Of a DNA stretch of 64,000 nt, positions 45,404-54,700 are shown piece by piece. The notes under the pieces were generated by a model. It was not told where the DNA came from. It did not search any database and saw nothing but the letters and a program-made list of their open reading frames with translations. The stretch's first letter is position 1, and every line of letters starts with the position of its first letter. Origin of the DNA: Bacteroidales bacterium (GTDB lineage: Bacteria; Bacteroidota; Bacteroidia; Bacteroidales; UBA6680); NCBI GenBank assembly GCA_025210735.1, contig JAOARD010000001.1, positions 1 through 64,000 of the forward strand, written 5' to 3'. The position numbers and the translations under genes are program-made.

Positions 45404-45640
45404 CTGTAATTAATTATTAATGAGTATTGAAAAAATATTGATTCTGTATTTGAAATATTTAATGTTTATAGGGTTGTAAATAATGTTTGAATAGCGAATA
45501 TACTAACTGATTGTGACTTTTTGTATGTTGATTGGAATTATTTGGGTTGTTATTGTTATAAAGTTATTCAAACCTCACAATGCTGTTGTTTCTTATGTTC
45601 CGGAATGTCTTTACCTATAAGTTATTTTATTAGAACTAAG

Positions 45641-46339
45641 CTATCTGTATTCAGAATTCTTGTTCTGAGGACAACTACAGCAGAATCTCATGAAGTAGCA
45701 AGACTCTTTTACTTCCTCTTTACCATACAGGTATTTAATTAAAGAGGTTTCCTTCTTTTCATTCTCCTTGTAATTATCGTTACATCTTCTGTATCTGTGA
45801 ATAATAAAATTGTCTTTTCGTATGTAAATACAACCTCCTTTTGAGAATACATCATAGTATAGCCTGATACTGTCTGCTGTAAATTTATATCTTAGATTTT
45901 GTTCTGTAAACAGATTGTATATTTTTCTAAAAGCTTGTTCTGTTGCGGTATCTGTTTTAAATTGTAATACAGAGAAGTTGCCATATCTGTATAGACATTC
46001 TGATTTATCAGAATCAAATGCATATAACGGATGTTTTAGTGCTTTGTATGTTGATTCTTTTGATATAGAATCGTCATCATCCATTATTGTAAAAGAGGAC
46101 TCATATATGCTATTAATACTGTCTGTATAGGTAATGTTGAGTTTGTAACTGTTGGTTTTATATACAGAATCTATTATATCGGTAATATCTTTAATTGTTA
46201 ACTCCTGTTCCTGTACAACTTCCTGATTAGTTATGTTGTATTGTTTCTGCTCAGATACAGCTCTGTTGTTGTGGTTGTTACTATTATTGCATCCGGTATA
46301 AACTAAGATTATAATTATAAAGGGGATAATGATTCTCAT
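45641..46339 (-). CDS. Hypothetical lipoprotein
   Basis: A 232-aa predicted lipoprotein. Signal peptide MRIIIPFIIIILVYTGC with lipobox Cys17, followed by an Asn/Ser/His-rich linker (NNSNNHNNRAVSEQ). The rest contains a DDDDS motif and a cysteine-rich tail (CYFMRFCCSCPQN). I recognise no family. It is followed on the minus strand by the DUF4468 gene and preceded by the Fnr-like gene, but the spacings do not suggest an operon. Confidence 0.55.
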   Translation of the reverse strand: MRIIIPFIIIILVYTGCNNSNNHNNRAVSEQKQYNITNQEVVQEQELTIKDITDIIDSVYKTNSYKLNITYTDSINSIYESSFTIMDDDDSISKESTYKALKHPLYAFDSDKSECLYRYGNFSVLQFKTDTATEQAFRKIYNLFTEQNLRYKFTADSIRLYYDVFSKGGCIYIRKDNFIIHRYRRCNDNYKENEKKETSLIKYLYGKEEVKESCYFMRFCCSCPQNKNSEYR

Positions 46340-46401
46340 TTGCGTTGAATGTTTGTACAGATTTATTCAATTATCGTAGCTCTATAAGTAGTATATATAA
46401 C

Positions 46402-46446
46402 AATCCTGCAATCTTGAAATCCTGTAACCCTGTAATCCTGTCCTAC
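46402..46446. repeat. Short AATCCTG array
   Basis: CAATCCTGCAATCTTGAAAT, then CCTGTAACCCTGTAATCCTG and TCC: the same motif family as the array at 1181-1338. It overlaps the stop codon of the Fnr-like gene. Confidence 0.7.
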
Positions 46447-47147
46447 ATGTCGTTAGCTATCCGTCTAAGTTTATTTACATCAAGTAGTTTAATCTTCTTC
46501 ATGTTAAGCTCAATAAGATTATCGTTTTTAAACTCAGAGAAGAGTCTTATAACAGTCTCGGTAGCGGTACCAATAATATTGGCAAATTCTTGGCGGGTAA
46601 GTGATATTTGCAAATAACCATCGTTACTCTCGCCAAACTCATCCTGAAGTTTTAGTAACATCTCAGCCAAACGTTCACGTACCGATTTTTGTGCAATATC
46701 GGTAATATATGCGTTGGCATATTCAAGTTCGCGGCACGTTATTTTAAGCAGATTAAGCGCAAATACAGAGTTGTTCTGTACAAACTGAAATAGCAGATCA
46801 GAAGGAATAAAACATACGGCAGAATCCTCAATAACCTTTGTTGTGGTGCAGGCAGCCTCATTGCTCAGAACAGATCTGTAACCAATTATATCGCCACTTT
46901 TTGCAAAACCAATTATCTGATTTTTACCCTCAAGTCCTGTTTTGTAGATTTTTATAACCCCTTTGTTAATACAGTAACATCCACCTATCCTGTTGCCTTC
47001 ATGATAGATAGTATCTCCCTTTTTATACAGATTGCAGTGTTTTTGCTGATCAAGTAAAAAAAGTTCGTCCTCAGTCAGATGCTGAAATATATGTGCCTGC
47101 TCTTTTGAACAATCCTGGCAACTGCTGTGTTTTGGAGTTAGCTTCAT
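46443..47147 (-). CDS. Crp/Fnr-family transcriptional regulator
   Basis: A 234-aa regulator. N-terminal cyclic-nucleotide-binding-like beta barrel (about 35-140: NLYKKGDTIYHEGNRIGGCYCINKGVIKIYKTG...FAKSGDIIGYRSVL). The C-terminal Crp-type helix-turn-helix (about 170-220) contains SLTRQEFANIIGTATETVIRLFSEFKN. Cysteines cluster at the N-terminus (CQDC) and at 65-67 (CYC), as in redox or oxygen sensing FNR-like proteins, but a 4Fe-4S ligand set cannot be confirmed. It is divergent from the OsmC gene, which it may control. The stop overlaps the AATCCTG array. Confidence 0.9.
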   Translation of the reverse strand: MKLTPKHSSCQDCSKEQAHIFQHLTEDELFLLDQQKHCNLYKKGDTIYHEGNRIGGCYCINKGVIKIYKTGLEGKNQIIGFAKSGDIIGYRSVLSNEAACTTTKVIEDSAVCFIPSDLLFQFVQNNSVFALNLLKITCRELEYANAYITDIAQKSVRERLAEMLLKLQDEFGESNDGYLQISLTRQEFANIIGTATETVIRLFSEFKNDNLIELNMKKIKLLDVNKLRRIANDM

Positions 47148-47371
47148 TTATCTACGTTATACTTAAGAACAATTTTGTATTACAAGTATAATGTATTTTT
47201 ATGAGATTTTATCAAAATGCACCGTTCTGCTAATGATTTTTGTTGCTTTTAGAGCTGATTTTAGTCATAAACAATGTTTGGAGCAGTTGATAATCAGACC
47301 ATATTTGAACTATATGTTGTGTTTGTAGTGATAAACTGAAGCTTTTGTGCTCACTTATAAAATTTAAACAT

Positions 47372-47776
47372 ATGAAGAAAGAGTTAAATGTTACCTGGAA
47401 CAGCAATCTTGTATTTGAATCGGAGGTTGATAATGCCAAACTAAGATTAGATGGTGAAGGTGAGTTGGTTGGCTCAGTAAAGCCAAAAACACTTATGATG
47501 ACTGCTCTTGCCGGATGTACAGCTATGGATGTTATATCTATACTTAAGAAGATGAAGATTGAGCCTGAATATTTTAATATTAAAGTTGAGGCGGATTTAA
47601 CAGATGATCACCCAAAGCATTTTACAGGAATGCATCTTATATATCAGTTTAAAGGTGAAAATATAGATCTTGCAAAGGTTGAAAAAGCTATTACACTATC
47701 ATTAGATAAGTATTGCGGGGTTAGTTACAGTTACTCTAAGGTTATGGATATAAAGTGGAGTGTTGAGCTCTTATAG
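47372..47776 (+). CDS. OsmC/Ohr-family peroxiredoxin-like protein
   Basis: A 134-aa cytoplasmic protein. The start is the ATG of MKKELNVTWN; a 9-codon upstream extension is unlikely. Conserved LMMTALAGCTAMD carries Cys49 and KYCGVSYS carries Cys115, the two reactive cysteines of the OsmC/Ohr family that reduce organic hydroperoxides. It is divergent from the Fnr-like regulator, which fits stress-linked control. A hairpin terminator lies 7 bp downstream, convergent with pheS. Confidence 0.9.
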   Translation: MKKELNVTWNSNLVFESEVDNAKLRLDGEGELVGSVKPKTLMMTALAGCTAMDVISILKKMKIEPEYFNIKVEADLTDDHPKHFTGMHLIYQFKGENIDLAKVEKAITLSLDKYCGVSYSYSKVMDIKWSVELL

Positions 47777-47780
47777 ATAA

Positions 47781-47810
47781 AAAAAGGGATCGTATTACCG
47801 ATCCCTTTAC
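47781..47810 (-). terminator. Terminator of pheS, shared with the OsmC gene
   Basis: AAAGGGATCG (47783-47792) pairs with CGATCCCTTT (47799-47808). The U run lies on the minus-strand side (TTTTTTT after the stem), so it mainly stops pheS transcription. Confidence 0.8.
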
Positions 47811-47849
47811 TATATCTTTAACTTTGAGATTACTCGACAAAGGAGTTTG

Positions 47850-48875
47850 TTACTGTATTACAGATTTAAACTGATCTAAGAAACGTACATCGTTCTCAAA
47901 GTACAGACGCAGATCGTTTACACCAAACTTAAGCATTGCAATACGCTCTATACCCATTCCGAAAGCAAATCCGGTATATTTTTTACTGTCAATTCCGTTT
48001 AGCTCAAGAACGTTAGGGTCTACCATACCACAACCAAGAATCTCTAACCATCCTGTACCTTTACAAACATTACATCCTTTACCACCGCATAACGAACATG
48101 ATACATCAACCTCAGCTGATGGCTCAGTAAATGGGAAGTATGACGGACGCAGTCTGATTTTAGTTTCTGGGCCAAAGAACTCCTTAGCAAAATGAAGCAG
48201 TGTCTGCTTAAGATCGGCAAAGCTTACATTCTCGTCTATATATAATCCCTCTATCTGATGGAATATACAGTGAGCACGTGCTGATATAGCCTCGTTTCTG
48301 AATACCCTTCCAGGATTTATTGTTCTTATAGGAGGCTTCTGATTCTCCATTACCCTGATCTGAATAGATGAGGTATGTGTTCTTAACAGAACATCCGGAT
48401 TACTCTCAATAAAGAAGGTATCCTGCATGTCGCGTGCCGGATGCTCCTCAGCAAAGTTTAAAGCTGAGAATACATGCCAATCGTCTTCAATCTCTGGTCC
48501 TTCGGAGATAACGAATCCAAGGCGTTTAAATATGTCAGTTATCTGATTTCTAACTATTGAGAGAGGGTGTCTGCTACCAAGTTTAATAGCATCGCCCGGA
48601 GCAGTTAAATCAAACTCTCCTGTAGTTGATTCTGTCTCCTCAAGACTCTCTTTTAGCGAATTTATTTTATCTGTTACAGCAATTTTAAGGCTGTTGATCT
48701 TCTGACCCAACTCCTTTTTTTGCTCTGCCGGAACATTCTTAAACTCGTTAAACAGACGAACAAGTTCGCCATTTTTCTTGCTAAGAAAGCGAATTCTAAA
48801 CTCCTCTATCTGTTCCGCTGTTGTTGCCGAATAGTTTTCAACTTCCGACATTAATTTATTTAACTGTTCTAGCAT
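47850..48875 (-). CDS. pheS: Phenylalanyl-tRNA synthetase alpha subunit
   Basis: A 341-aa catalytic subunit that charges tRNA-Phe with phenylalanine; it works as an alpha2beta2 complex with PheT, which is not in the window. An N-terminal coiled coil (about 1-85) precedes the class II core. Motif 2 is in VFRNEAISARAHCIFHQIEGLYID and motif 3 in GFAFGMGIERIAMLKFG. A cysteine-rich CSLCGGKGCNVCKGTG segment resembles a zinc ribbon typical of this subfamily. Length and order fit the family. The next gene, also minus strand, is a cyclophilin 51 bp upstream. Confidence 0.96.
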   Translation of the reverse strand: MLEQLNKLMSEVENYSATTAEQIEEFRIRFLSKKNGELVRLFNEFKNVPAEQKKELGQKINSLKIAVTDKINSLKESLEETESTTGEFDLTAPGDAIKLGSRHPLSIVRNQITDIFKRLGFVISEGPEIEDDWHVFSALNFAEEHPARDMQDTFFIESNPDVLLRTHTSSIQIRVMENQKPPIRTINPGRVFRNEAISARAHCIFHQIEGLYIDENVSFADLKQTLLHFAKEFFGPETKIRLRPSYFPFTEPSAEVDVSCSLCGGKGCNVCKGTGWLEILGCGMVDPNVLELNGIDSKKYTGFAFGMGIERIAMLKFGVNDLRLYFENDVRFLDQFKSVIQ

Positions 48876-48926
48876 AGTATTAAATTTGAGCGCAAAGGTA
48901 TAAAAAATGGTTTAATAGCTGAACTA

Positions 48927-49745
48927 TTACTTAATTATAACCGCCTTTTTTATTATTACATCGGCAGTTGGTCTGTCATATTCGTCGGTTTCAGATGCTG
49001 CAATTTTGTCTATAATATCCAATCCCTCTATCACCTCGCCAAAAACAGTGTAGTTTCCGTCAAGGTGCGGAGTACCACCTACAGTTGTGTATATTTTCTT
49101 CTGATAATCTGTAAGTTCTACCTTAGGGAAGGTTGCAAACTCTTTCTCAACAAGTGGTTTAATAAGTGAATCTATCTTAATATTATCTATAACCTCACCA
49201 GCTTTTGATAATTCGCTGTACTTTGCACGAAAATGTTTCTGATATATCATGCTCTTAGCTCTGTGGTTATACTTCATTACAAGAGTATCAAGCTCACCCG
49301 ATCTGAATACCTTACCCTGTACAATATAAAATTGCGATCCTGATGACTTCTTCTGTGGATTTACCTGATCGCCTTCGCGCGCAGCAGCAAGCACACCCTT
49401 TTTGTGAATCAATCCGTCAACAAACTCTGCATCTATTTTGTAACCAGGACCACCTTCGCCAAGACGTTTTCCTGCTTCAGCACCTTTTGAGTCCGGATCG
49501 CCACCCTGAATCATGAAGTTTTCAATAACTCTGTGGAATAGTAATCCTTCAAAGTAATTTTCCTTAACCAGTTTAATGTAGTTGTCTCTGTGCTTAGGAG
49601 TCTCGTTATACAGCTTAAGGGTTATGTTTCCCATGTTTGTCTGAAACTGTATTACACGCTCTTCTTGTTTTGTCTCTTTTTTCTCTGTTTTGGCATTACA
49701 TGCAAAAAACATTGTTACGGCAAATAGTAGTAATAATTTTCTCAT
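48927..49745 (-). CDS. Cyclophilin-type peptidyl-prolyl isomerase lipoprotein
   Basis: A 272-aa predicted lipoprotein. Signal MRKLLLLFAVTMFFAC with lipobox Cys16. The cyclophilin domain follows from about residue 30: VIQFQTNMGNITLKLYNETPKHRDNY, FEGLLFHRVIENFMIQGGDPDSKG, GSQFYIVQGK and YTVFGEVIEGLDIID. An insert of about 70 residues (SGELDTLVMKYNHRAKSM...) in the middle is usual in the Bacteroidota form. Role: folding of envelope proteins in the periplasm or at a membrane. It ends 51 bp before pheS. Confidence 0.93.
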   Translation of the reverse strand: MRKLLLLFAVTMFFACNAKTEKKETKQEERVIQFQTNMGNITLKLYNETPKHRDNYIKLVKENYFEGLLFHRVIENFMIQGGDPDSKGAEAGKRLGEGGPGYKIDAEFVDGLIHKKGVLAAAREGDQVNPQKKSSGSQFYIVQGKVFRSGELDTLVMKYNHRAKSMIYQKHFRAKYSELSKAGEVIDNIKIDSLIKPLVEKEFATFPKVELTDYQKKIYTTVGGTPHLDGNYTVFGEVIEGLDIIDKIAASETDEYDRPTADVIIKKAVIIK

Positions 49746-49805
49746 ATTGTATTAATTAATTGTTGTTAAACTGTTTGTAGATACTATTCAGTTAGTTTAT
49801 TAATA

Positions 49806-50126
49806 TTATTCAATATCCATATATTCTCTGAAATAGTCAATAATTAATTCTCTCAGAATATCATTCTCTTTTGCGGGATCTATATCCTTAAGCTTTTTGA
49901 ACTCAGGCCATCCATCATCAGAGGTACCATCTTTTGCATAATAACCGTCTTTTTCTAATAATGTGCCTTTAGCCAGTCTTATCAGATCCATCTTCTCCTC
50001 TTTGCTGTATCTCTCCTGATATCCCTCTCCATGTTCGTTTATTCCAATCATGAAAAGTATATGATTTATATCGTCGTCAATACCATACTTACTGTATAGT
50101 TTATCGGTAAAAATATTCCAATCCAT
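49806..50126 (-). CDS. Conserved hypothetical protein
   Basis: A 106-aa soluble protein with no signal peptide. The sequence MDWNIFTDKLYSKYGIDDDINHILFMIGINEHGEG..., DLIRLAKGTLLEKDGYYAKDG..., GWPEFKKL reads as a small compact fold that I recall from other Bacteroidota. Function unknown. The stop is 60 bp upstream of the cyclophilin start, so co-transcription with the cyclophilin and pheS is possible. Confidence 0.7.
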   Translation of the reverse strand: MDWNIFTDKLYSKYGIDDDINHILFMIGINEHGEGYQERYSKEEKMDLIRLAKGTLLEKDGYYAKDGTSDDGWPEFKKLKDIDPAKENDILRELIIDYFREYMDIE

Positions 50127-50183
50127 TTTACAAGTATTTCTTGGTTAATTTTATTAACTTTTGGGTAAATATATATTTCTATT

Positions 50184-52469
50184 ATGAGATTTTGTTTGGT
50201 TCTGGTACTGTTTTTTTTTCATGTAATATGTTCAGGTCAGAAAGTTGGTGTTGTTTTAAGCGGAGGAGGAGCCAGAGGACTTACACATATTGGTGTTTTA
50301 AAGGCATTAGAGGAGAATGATATTCCTGTTGATTATATAACCGGTACATCAATTGGTGCTATAGTGGGTAGTTTATACTCAATGGGGTTATCGCCCGATG
50401 AGATAATAGAAGTGTTTAAAGATCCCTCTTTTGACGATTGGGTTAACGGACGTATTAATGAGAAGTACCACTACCTGTATAAAGATAATTTTGAGAACCC
50501 TGCATTGCTTAAATTAAAAGTTGATTTCAGAGACTCTATACAACAGATTACATTCAGAACGCACCTTATACCATCGAGTCCTATGGATTTTGCATTTATG
50601 AAGTTGTATTCCGGGGTTGAGGATATTGCCAGAGACTCGTTTGATGAGCTTTTTGTACCATTCAGATGTGTTGCTGCTGATATTCATAATAAACGCTCTG
50701 TGATATTCCGAAAAGGGAATCTTGGTATGTCGGTTCGTGCATCTATGACATTTCCGTTCTATTTCAGACCAATAACTGTTGACTCTCTGCTATTGTATGA
50801 TGGAGGTATATATAACAACTTTCCGTACGATATAATGGTTAATGATTTTGATCCCGGTTATGTTATTGGTAGCCAGGTTGCACGTAACTCTTCGCCTCCG
50901 GTTACATCTGATCTTATTTTGCAATTAGAGAATATGGTTGCTCACTATACAAACTATGAGGTTGATACAACAAAGGGAATAATGATTCGTAACTTCTATT
51001 CAGATATTGAACTGTTAGAGTTTGACAGGGTTGATGAGTTGGTAAAAAGGGGGTATGAATCAACTTTAGAGATAATTGATTCTATAAAACGACGTGTAAC
51101 TGCCAGAATATCTAAAGATGAGCTGAATCTTAAACGCAGATTCTTCAGAGAACGTGTGCGTGATCTTAATTTTGATAAGATTAATATATCGGGTATTAAG
51201 GATAAGGAGAAGGGGTACATAATAAAGAGTTTACGGCGCGATTATAGGCTGTTTAATATCGGGCATCTTGAGAATGAGTATAATAAATTGCTGTTTGATG
51301 AGAATATCGTTTCGTTATATCCAACGGCAAAATTTAATGAGAATACCGGGTTTTACGAGCTTAATCTTCGTGTTGAACGTAATAAGCCGTTAACGTTGTA
51401 TATTGGTGGTAATCTGTCATCAGGATCAATTAATCAGGGTTATTTCGGGTTGCAGTATAACTACTTTAGAAATAACTCTATATCGCTGTTGGGCGATATA
51501 CAATACGGAAAAATATACAGTGCCGGAGCGCTTAAGTTACGTGCATATTTTGCCGGAGCCATTCCGTTCAGGATAAATAGTATGTTATCGTATAATAAGT
51601 ACGACTACTATAAGCTGGACAGGGATCTGTTTTTTAAAGATTCTAAACCAATGTACGTTGAGTTTAGTGAGGCTAATTTTATGTTTGATCTTGGATTCTC
51701 TACCGGAAATAATTCGCTTATTGAGTTTGGCCTTTCCGGGGGCTACTTAACCAGCAGATATTACTCTACATATAATTTTGTTACAAACGATACCAAGGAT
51801 CTCTCTGAGCTCTATAATTTGGGGTTATACTCAGTTTTTAGCTTCGATAATCATAACTATAAACTTTTCCCTACAGAGGGACGCAGAATGCGTTTTAAAT
51901 TCGGATATTTTTATAATCATGAACGATATATTGCCGGAAGTACATCAATAATGTCAAGTAGGTTAGGACAGAAGAAATTTTATCCGCGTGGTAGTGCTGA
52001 TATTAGCACCTATTTTAAGCTTAACAGGTATTTTGTAATTGGTGCTGATTTCTCCGGATATTATTCCGGTTCAGGTCTGTTTAGTAACTATATATCGTCG
52101 GCAGCTTTTAATCCTGCATATGAGCCTGTGCCTATAAGTAAGGTACTTTTTCTTCCTCACTACAGAGCCGATAGTTATCTTGCCGTTGGAGCCAAGGTTA
52201 TATATAATATTACTAATCGTATACATTTCAGAGCTGAAGGATATTGTTTTGCACCAGCCAGAGGGTTTGAGGAGTTAAACTATAATCATATAAAGTATAA
52301 CAGTAAGTACTTTTCCAGACAGATGTATATTGGTAATGCAACTGTTGTTTATCAAACTATATTGGGACCAGTTAGTTTTAGTGCTAATTATTTTGACAGA
52401 GCTCAGGATAATTGGTTTTTTCAACTTAATTTTGGTTATTTATTGTTTAATTCATCAGTTTTAAAATAA
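50184..52469 (+). CDS. Patatin-like phospholipase with BamA-type barrel
   Basis: A 761-aa exported protein. Signal peptide about 1-18 (FCLVLVLFFFHVICSG). A patatin domain follows: oxyanion motif SGGGARG (26-32), nucleophile GTSIG (Ser56) and catalytic DGG (Asp206). A POTRA-like segment (LNFDKINISGIKDKEKGYIIKSL) comes next, and the last 350 residues form a transmembrane beta barrel (Omp85/BamA-like) typical of type Vd PlpD-like proteins. It is a predicted outer-membrane phospholipase. The flippase gene follows after 6 bp, suggesting co-transcription. Confidence 0.93.
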   Translation: MRFCLVLVLFFFHVICSGQKVGVVLSGGGARGLTHIGVLKALEENDIPVDYITGTSIGAIVGSLYSMGLSPDEIIEVFKDPSFDDWVNGRINEKYHYLYKDNFENPALLKLKVDFRDSIQQITFRTHLIPSSPMDFAFMKLYSGVEDIARDSFDELFVPFRCVAADIHNKRSVIFRKGNLGMSVRASMTFPFYFRPITVDSLLLYDGGIYNNFPYDIMVNDFDPGYVIGSQVARNSSPPVTSDLILQLENMVAHYTNYEVDTTKGIMIRNFYSDIELLEFDRVDELVKRGYESTLEIIDSIKRRVTARISKDELNLKRRFFRERVRDLNFDKINISGIKDKEKGYIIKSLRRDYRLFNIGHLENEYNKLLFDENIVSLYPTAKFNENTGFYELNLRVERNKPLTLYIGGNLSSGSINQGYFGLQYNYFRNNSISLLGDIQYGKIYSAGALKLRAYFAGAIPFRINSMLSYNKYDYYKLDRDLFFKDSKPMYVEFSEANFMFDLGFSTGNNSLIEFGLSGGYLTSRYYSTYNFVTNDTKDLSELYNLGLYSVFSFDNHNYKLFPTEGRRMRFKFGYFYNHERYIAGSTSIMSSRLGQKKFYPRGSADISTYFKLNRYFVIGADFSGYYSGSGLFSNYISSAAFNPAYEPVPISKVLFLPHYRADSYLAVGAKVIYNITNRIHFRAEGYCFAPARGFEELNYNHIKYNSKYFSRQMYIGNATVVYQTILGPVSFSANYFDRAQDNWFFQLNFGYLLFNSSVLK

Positions 52470-52475
52470 TATAGT

Positions 52476-53951
52476 TTGAGTTCGTTAAAAAGATTAGCAG
52501 GGCAGACGGTTGTTTATGGTGTCAGCTCTATTCTTCAGAAATTTATATCGTTTTTGTTATTCCCATATATTACCCATCAGGTAGGTAAAGAAGATTTTGG
52601 AATATATACAGAGATGCTTGCCTATACAGGTTTGCTGAATATTGTTTTAACATATGGTCTGGAGACTGGTTTCTTCAGGTTTGCTAATAAATACGATCCT
52701 GGCAGGGTATTCTCTACGGCATTCTTGTCTATTGTATCAACATCGTCGTTTGTTATTGTTACATTCCTCTTTTTCAGAGATTATTTTACAGATCTGTCTG
52801 GATATACAGATTATAGCCTCTATCTGTTATTAGTGGTTATTGTAATTGTTATGGACTCGCTTTTGGCAATACCTTTTGCAAAGCTGCGCTTTAAAAACAG
52901 ACCATTGCGTTTCTCAATAATTAAGCTTGTAAATGTTGTAACAACTATACTTATTGCACTGTTTTTCCTATCAGCGTGTCCATACCTGATAGAGAAGCAT
53001 AATATGAAGGTATTGGCAACTATATATAACCCTGAGTTCAAGATTGGGTATGTGTTTGTTGCATATATTGCATCTGGTGTTGTATCATTTATAATGTTGT
53101 TTCCTGAAATTATTGAGGTTAGGTTTATATTTGATAAAAAGATATTTAAGGAGTTGATATACTACTCTTTTCCTATAATGATATCGCAGATTGCGGGTTT
53201 TTTACCTGATGCGTTTGATAAGATAATGCTGAAACATCTTGATAGTAGTTCAGACCCGTTAAAAGCTTTGGGTGTTTATGGAGCTAATATTAAGTTTGCG
53301 GCACTTGTAAATATTGCAATACAGATGTTCAGATATGCAGCAGAGCCATTCTTTTTCTCAGAATCTGGTAAGGATTCTGCCAATAAAACCTATGCCGATA
53401 TAATTAAGTATGTATCTGTGTTTGGGTTTATTATATTTCTGTTTCTGACATTTAATCTGCCACTACTTAAGTATATTATTGGTGCCGATTTTCGCGATTC
53501 GCTTGATGTTGTGCATATACTTGTATTTTCATATGTACTTTATGGTATATTCTATAGTCTTTCTGTTTGGTATAAGGTATCTGATAATACGCATCTTGCA
53601 TTTATATTTACAGGTGTTGGAGCAGTTATAACTATTGGTGCAAATTTATGGTTTATACCTCTGTTTGGTTACCATAGTTCTGCCTGGATAAGAGTAGCTA
53701 CATACTTTGCTATGATTGTTATGTCGTATATTTTTAGCAGATATTACTATAAGATTGATATTAATGTAAAAAGAATACTATTTTATTTTGTAATTTGCTT
53801 TTCTTTGTATTTAATTGGAAAGAGTATACATTTTGATAATCTTTCCTTTGCATTAATATTTAAAAATATGCTGATACTGCTTTTTGTACTTATGATTGTA
53901 CGTGTTGAAGGGCTGTATAAGTTAATTTTTAGACGTGTATTGAAACGTTAA
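52476..53951 (+). CDS. Wzx-like polysaccharide flippase
   Basis: A 491-aa membrane protein of the MOP/Wzx superfamily, with about 12-14 hydrophobic segments. It moves lipid-linked oligosaccharides across the inner membrane. The N-terminus SSLKRLAGQTVVYGVSSILQKFISFLLFPYITHQVGKEDFGIYTE is typical. The start is TTG at 52476, just 6 bp after the preceding stop; this fits the family N-terminus exactly. No glycosyltransferase genes follow, so the substrate is unknown. Confidence 0.9.
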   Translation: MSSLKRLAGQTVVYGVSSILQKFISFLLFPYITHQVGKEDFGIYTEMLAYTGLLNIVLTYGLETGFFRFANKYDPGRVFSTAFLSIVSTSSFVIVTFLFFRDYFTDLSGYTDYSLYLLLVVIVIVMDSLLAIPFAKLRFKNRPLRFSIIKLVNVVTTILIALFFLSACPYLIEKHNMKVLATIYNPEFKIGYVFVAYIASGVVSFIMLFPEIIEVRFIFDKKIFKELIYYSFPIMISQIAGFLPDAFDKIMLKHLDSSSDPLKALGVYGANIKFAALVNIAIQMFRYAAEPFFFSESGKDSANKTYADIIKYVSVFGFIIFLFLTFNLPLLKYIIGADFRDSLDVVHILVFSYVLYGIFYSLSVWYKVSDNTHLAFIFTGVGAVITIGANLWFIPLFGYHSSAWIRVATYFAMIVMSYIFSRYYYKIDINVKRILFYFVICFSLYLIGKSIHFDNLSFALIFKNMLILLFVLMIVRVEGLYKLIFRRVLKR

Positions 53952-54140
53952 TGGCCTGATAATTGTTTAATATTGGGTTTGTGTATTATTGCTGATACAG
54001 ATTAGTGTTATTAATAATTGAATTTATACGGTTTTATTTATCTGTTGAGGCTTTTGTAAAATAATTATGCAGATTGGTGTATGGTTGCCATTCTGTTGGA
54101 GGCAAAATAGTTGCAGCCGATTAATGAAATAGGATTGAAG

Positions 54141-54575
54141 ATGAATGTTAGAATTGTAAATAAGAGTTCAAATGATTTACCGGGATATCAGACAGAATAT
54201 TCGGCCGGTATGGATTTACGTGCAAATACAGATGAAGATATTATTATAAAACCTCTTGAGAGAGTTATGGTGCCAACCGGACTGTTTATTGAGTTACCTG
54301 AATCGTATGAGGCACAAATACGTCCGAGAAGTGGTTTGGCTGCAAAGCATGGAATTACGGTTTTAAACTCACCAGGGACTATTGATGCAGACTATAGAGG
54401 TGAGATAAAGGTTATTCTTGTAAACCTGTCTAATGATGAATTTACTCTTAAGCCAGGAGAACGTATATGTCAGATGATTGTGGCAAAGCATGAAACTGTT
54501 GAGTGGGTTGAAACTGATTCGCTAACAGAAACAGTTAGAGGAGAAGGTGGATTTGGGCATACCGGTGTTAATTAA
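54141..54575 (+). CDS. dut: dUTP diphosphatase
   Basis: A 144-aa trimeric dUTPase that converts dUTP to dUMP and keeps uracil out of DNA. All five motifs are present: [37 protein letters not shown] and [10 protein letters not shown]. The start is the ATG of MNVRIVNKS; an upstream TTG would add 10 residues of no known value. It heads a run of plus-strand genes (TPR, DUF4292, EnvC) that appear together in Bacteroidota. Confidence 0.96.
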   Translation: MNVRIVNKSSNDLPGYQTEYSAGMDLRANTDEDIIIKPLERVMVPTGLFIELPESYEAQIRPRSGLAAKHGITVLNSPGTIDADYRGEIKVILVNLSNDEFTLKPGERICQMIVAKHETVEWVETDSLTETVRGEGGFGHTGVN

Positions 54576-54700
54576 GCATCGGTTATTGTTTTATGAAACG
54601 TGGCATGAGTAGAGACTTTTCTCACACACGAGGATGACTACATTGTGCGGGTTCTATCTGACAATTAAAAAACTGATTTGGACAGATTAAAAAGATTGAG

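Noticed and set aside
52820..53041. 73-aa minus-strand frame inside the flippase gene
   Set aside because: Antisense shadow of a clear gene with no independent support.
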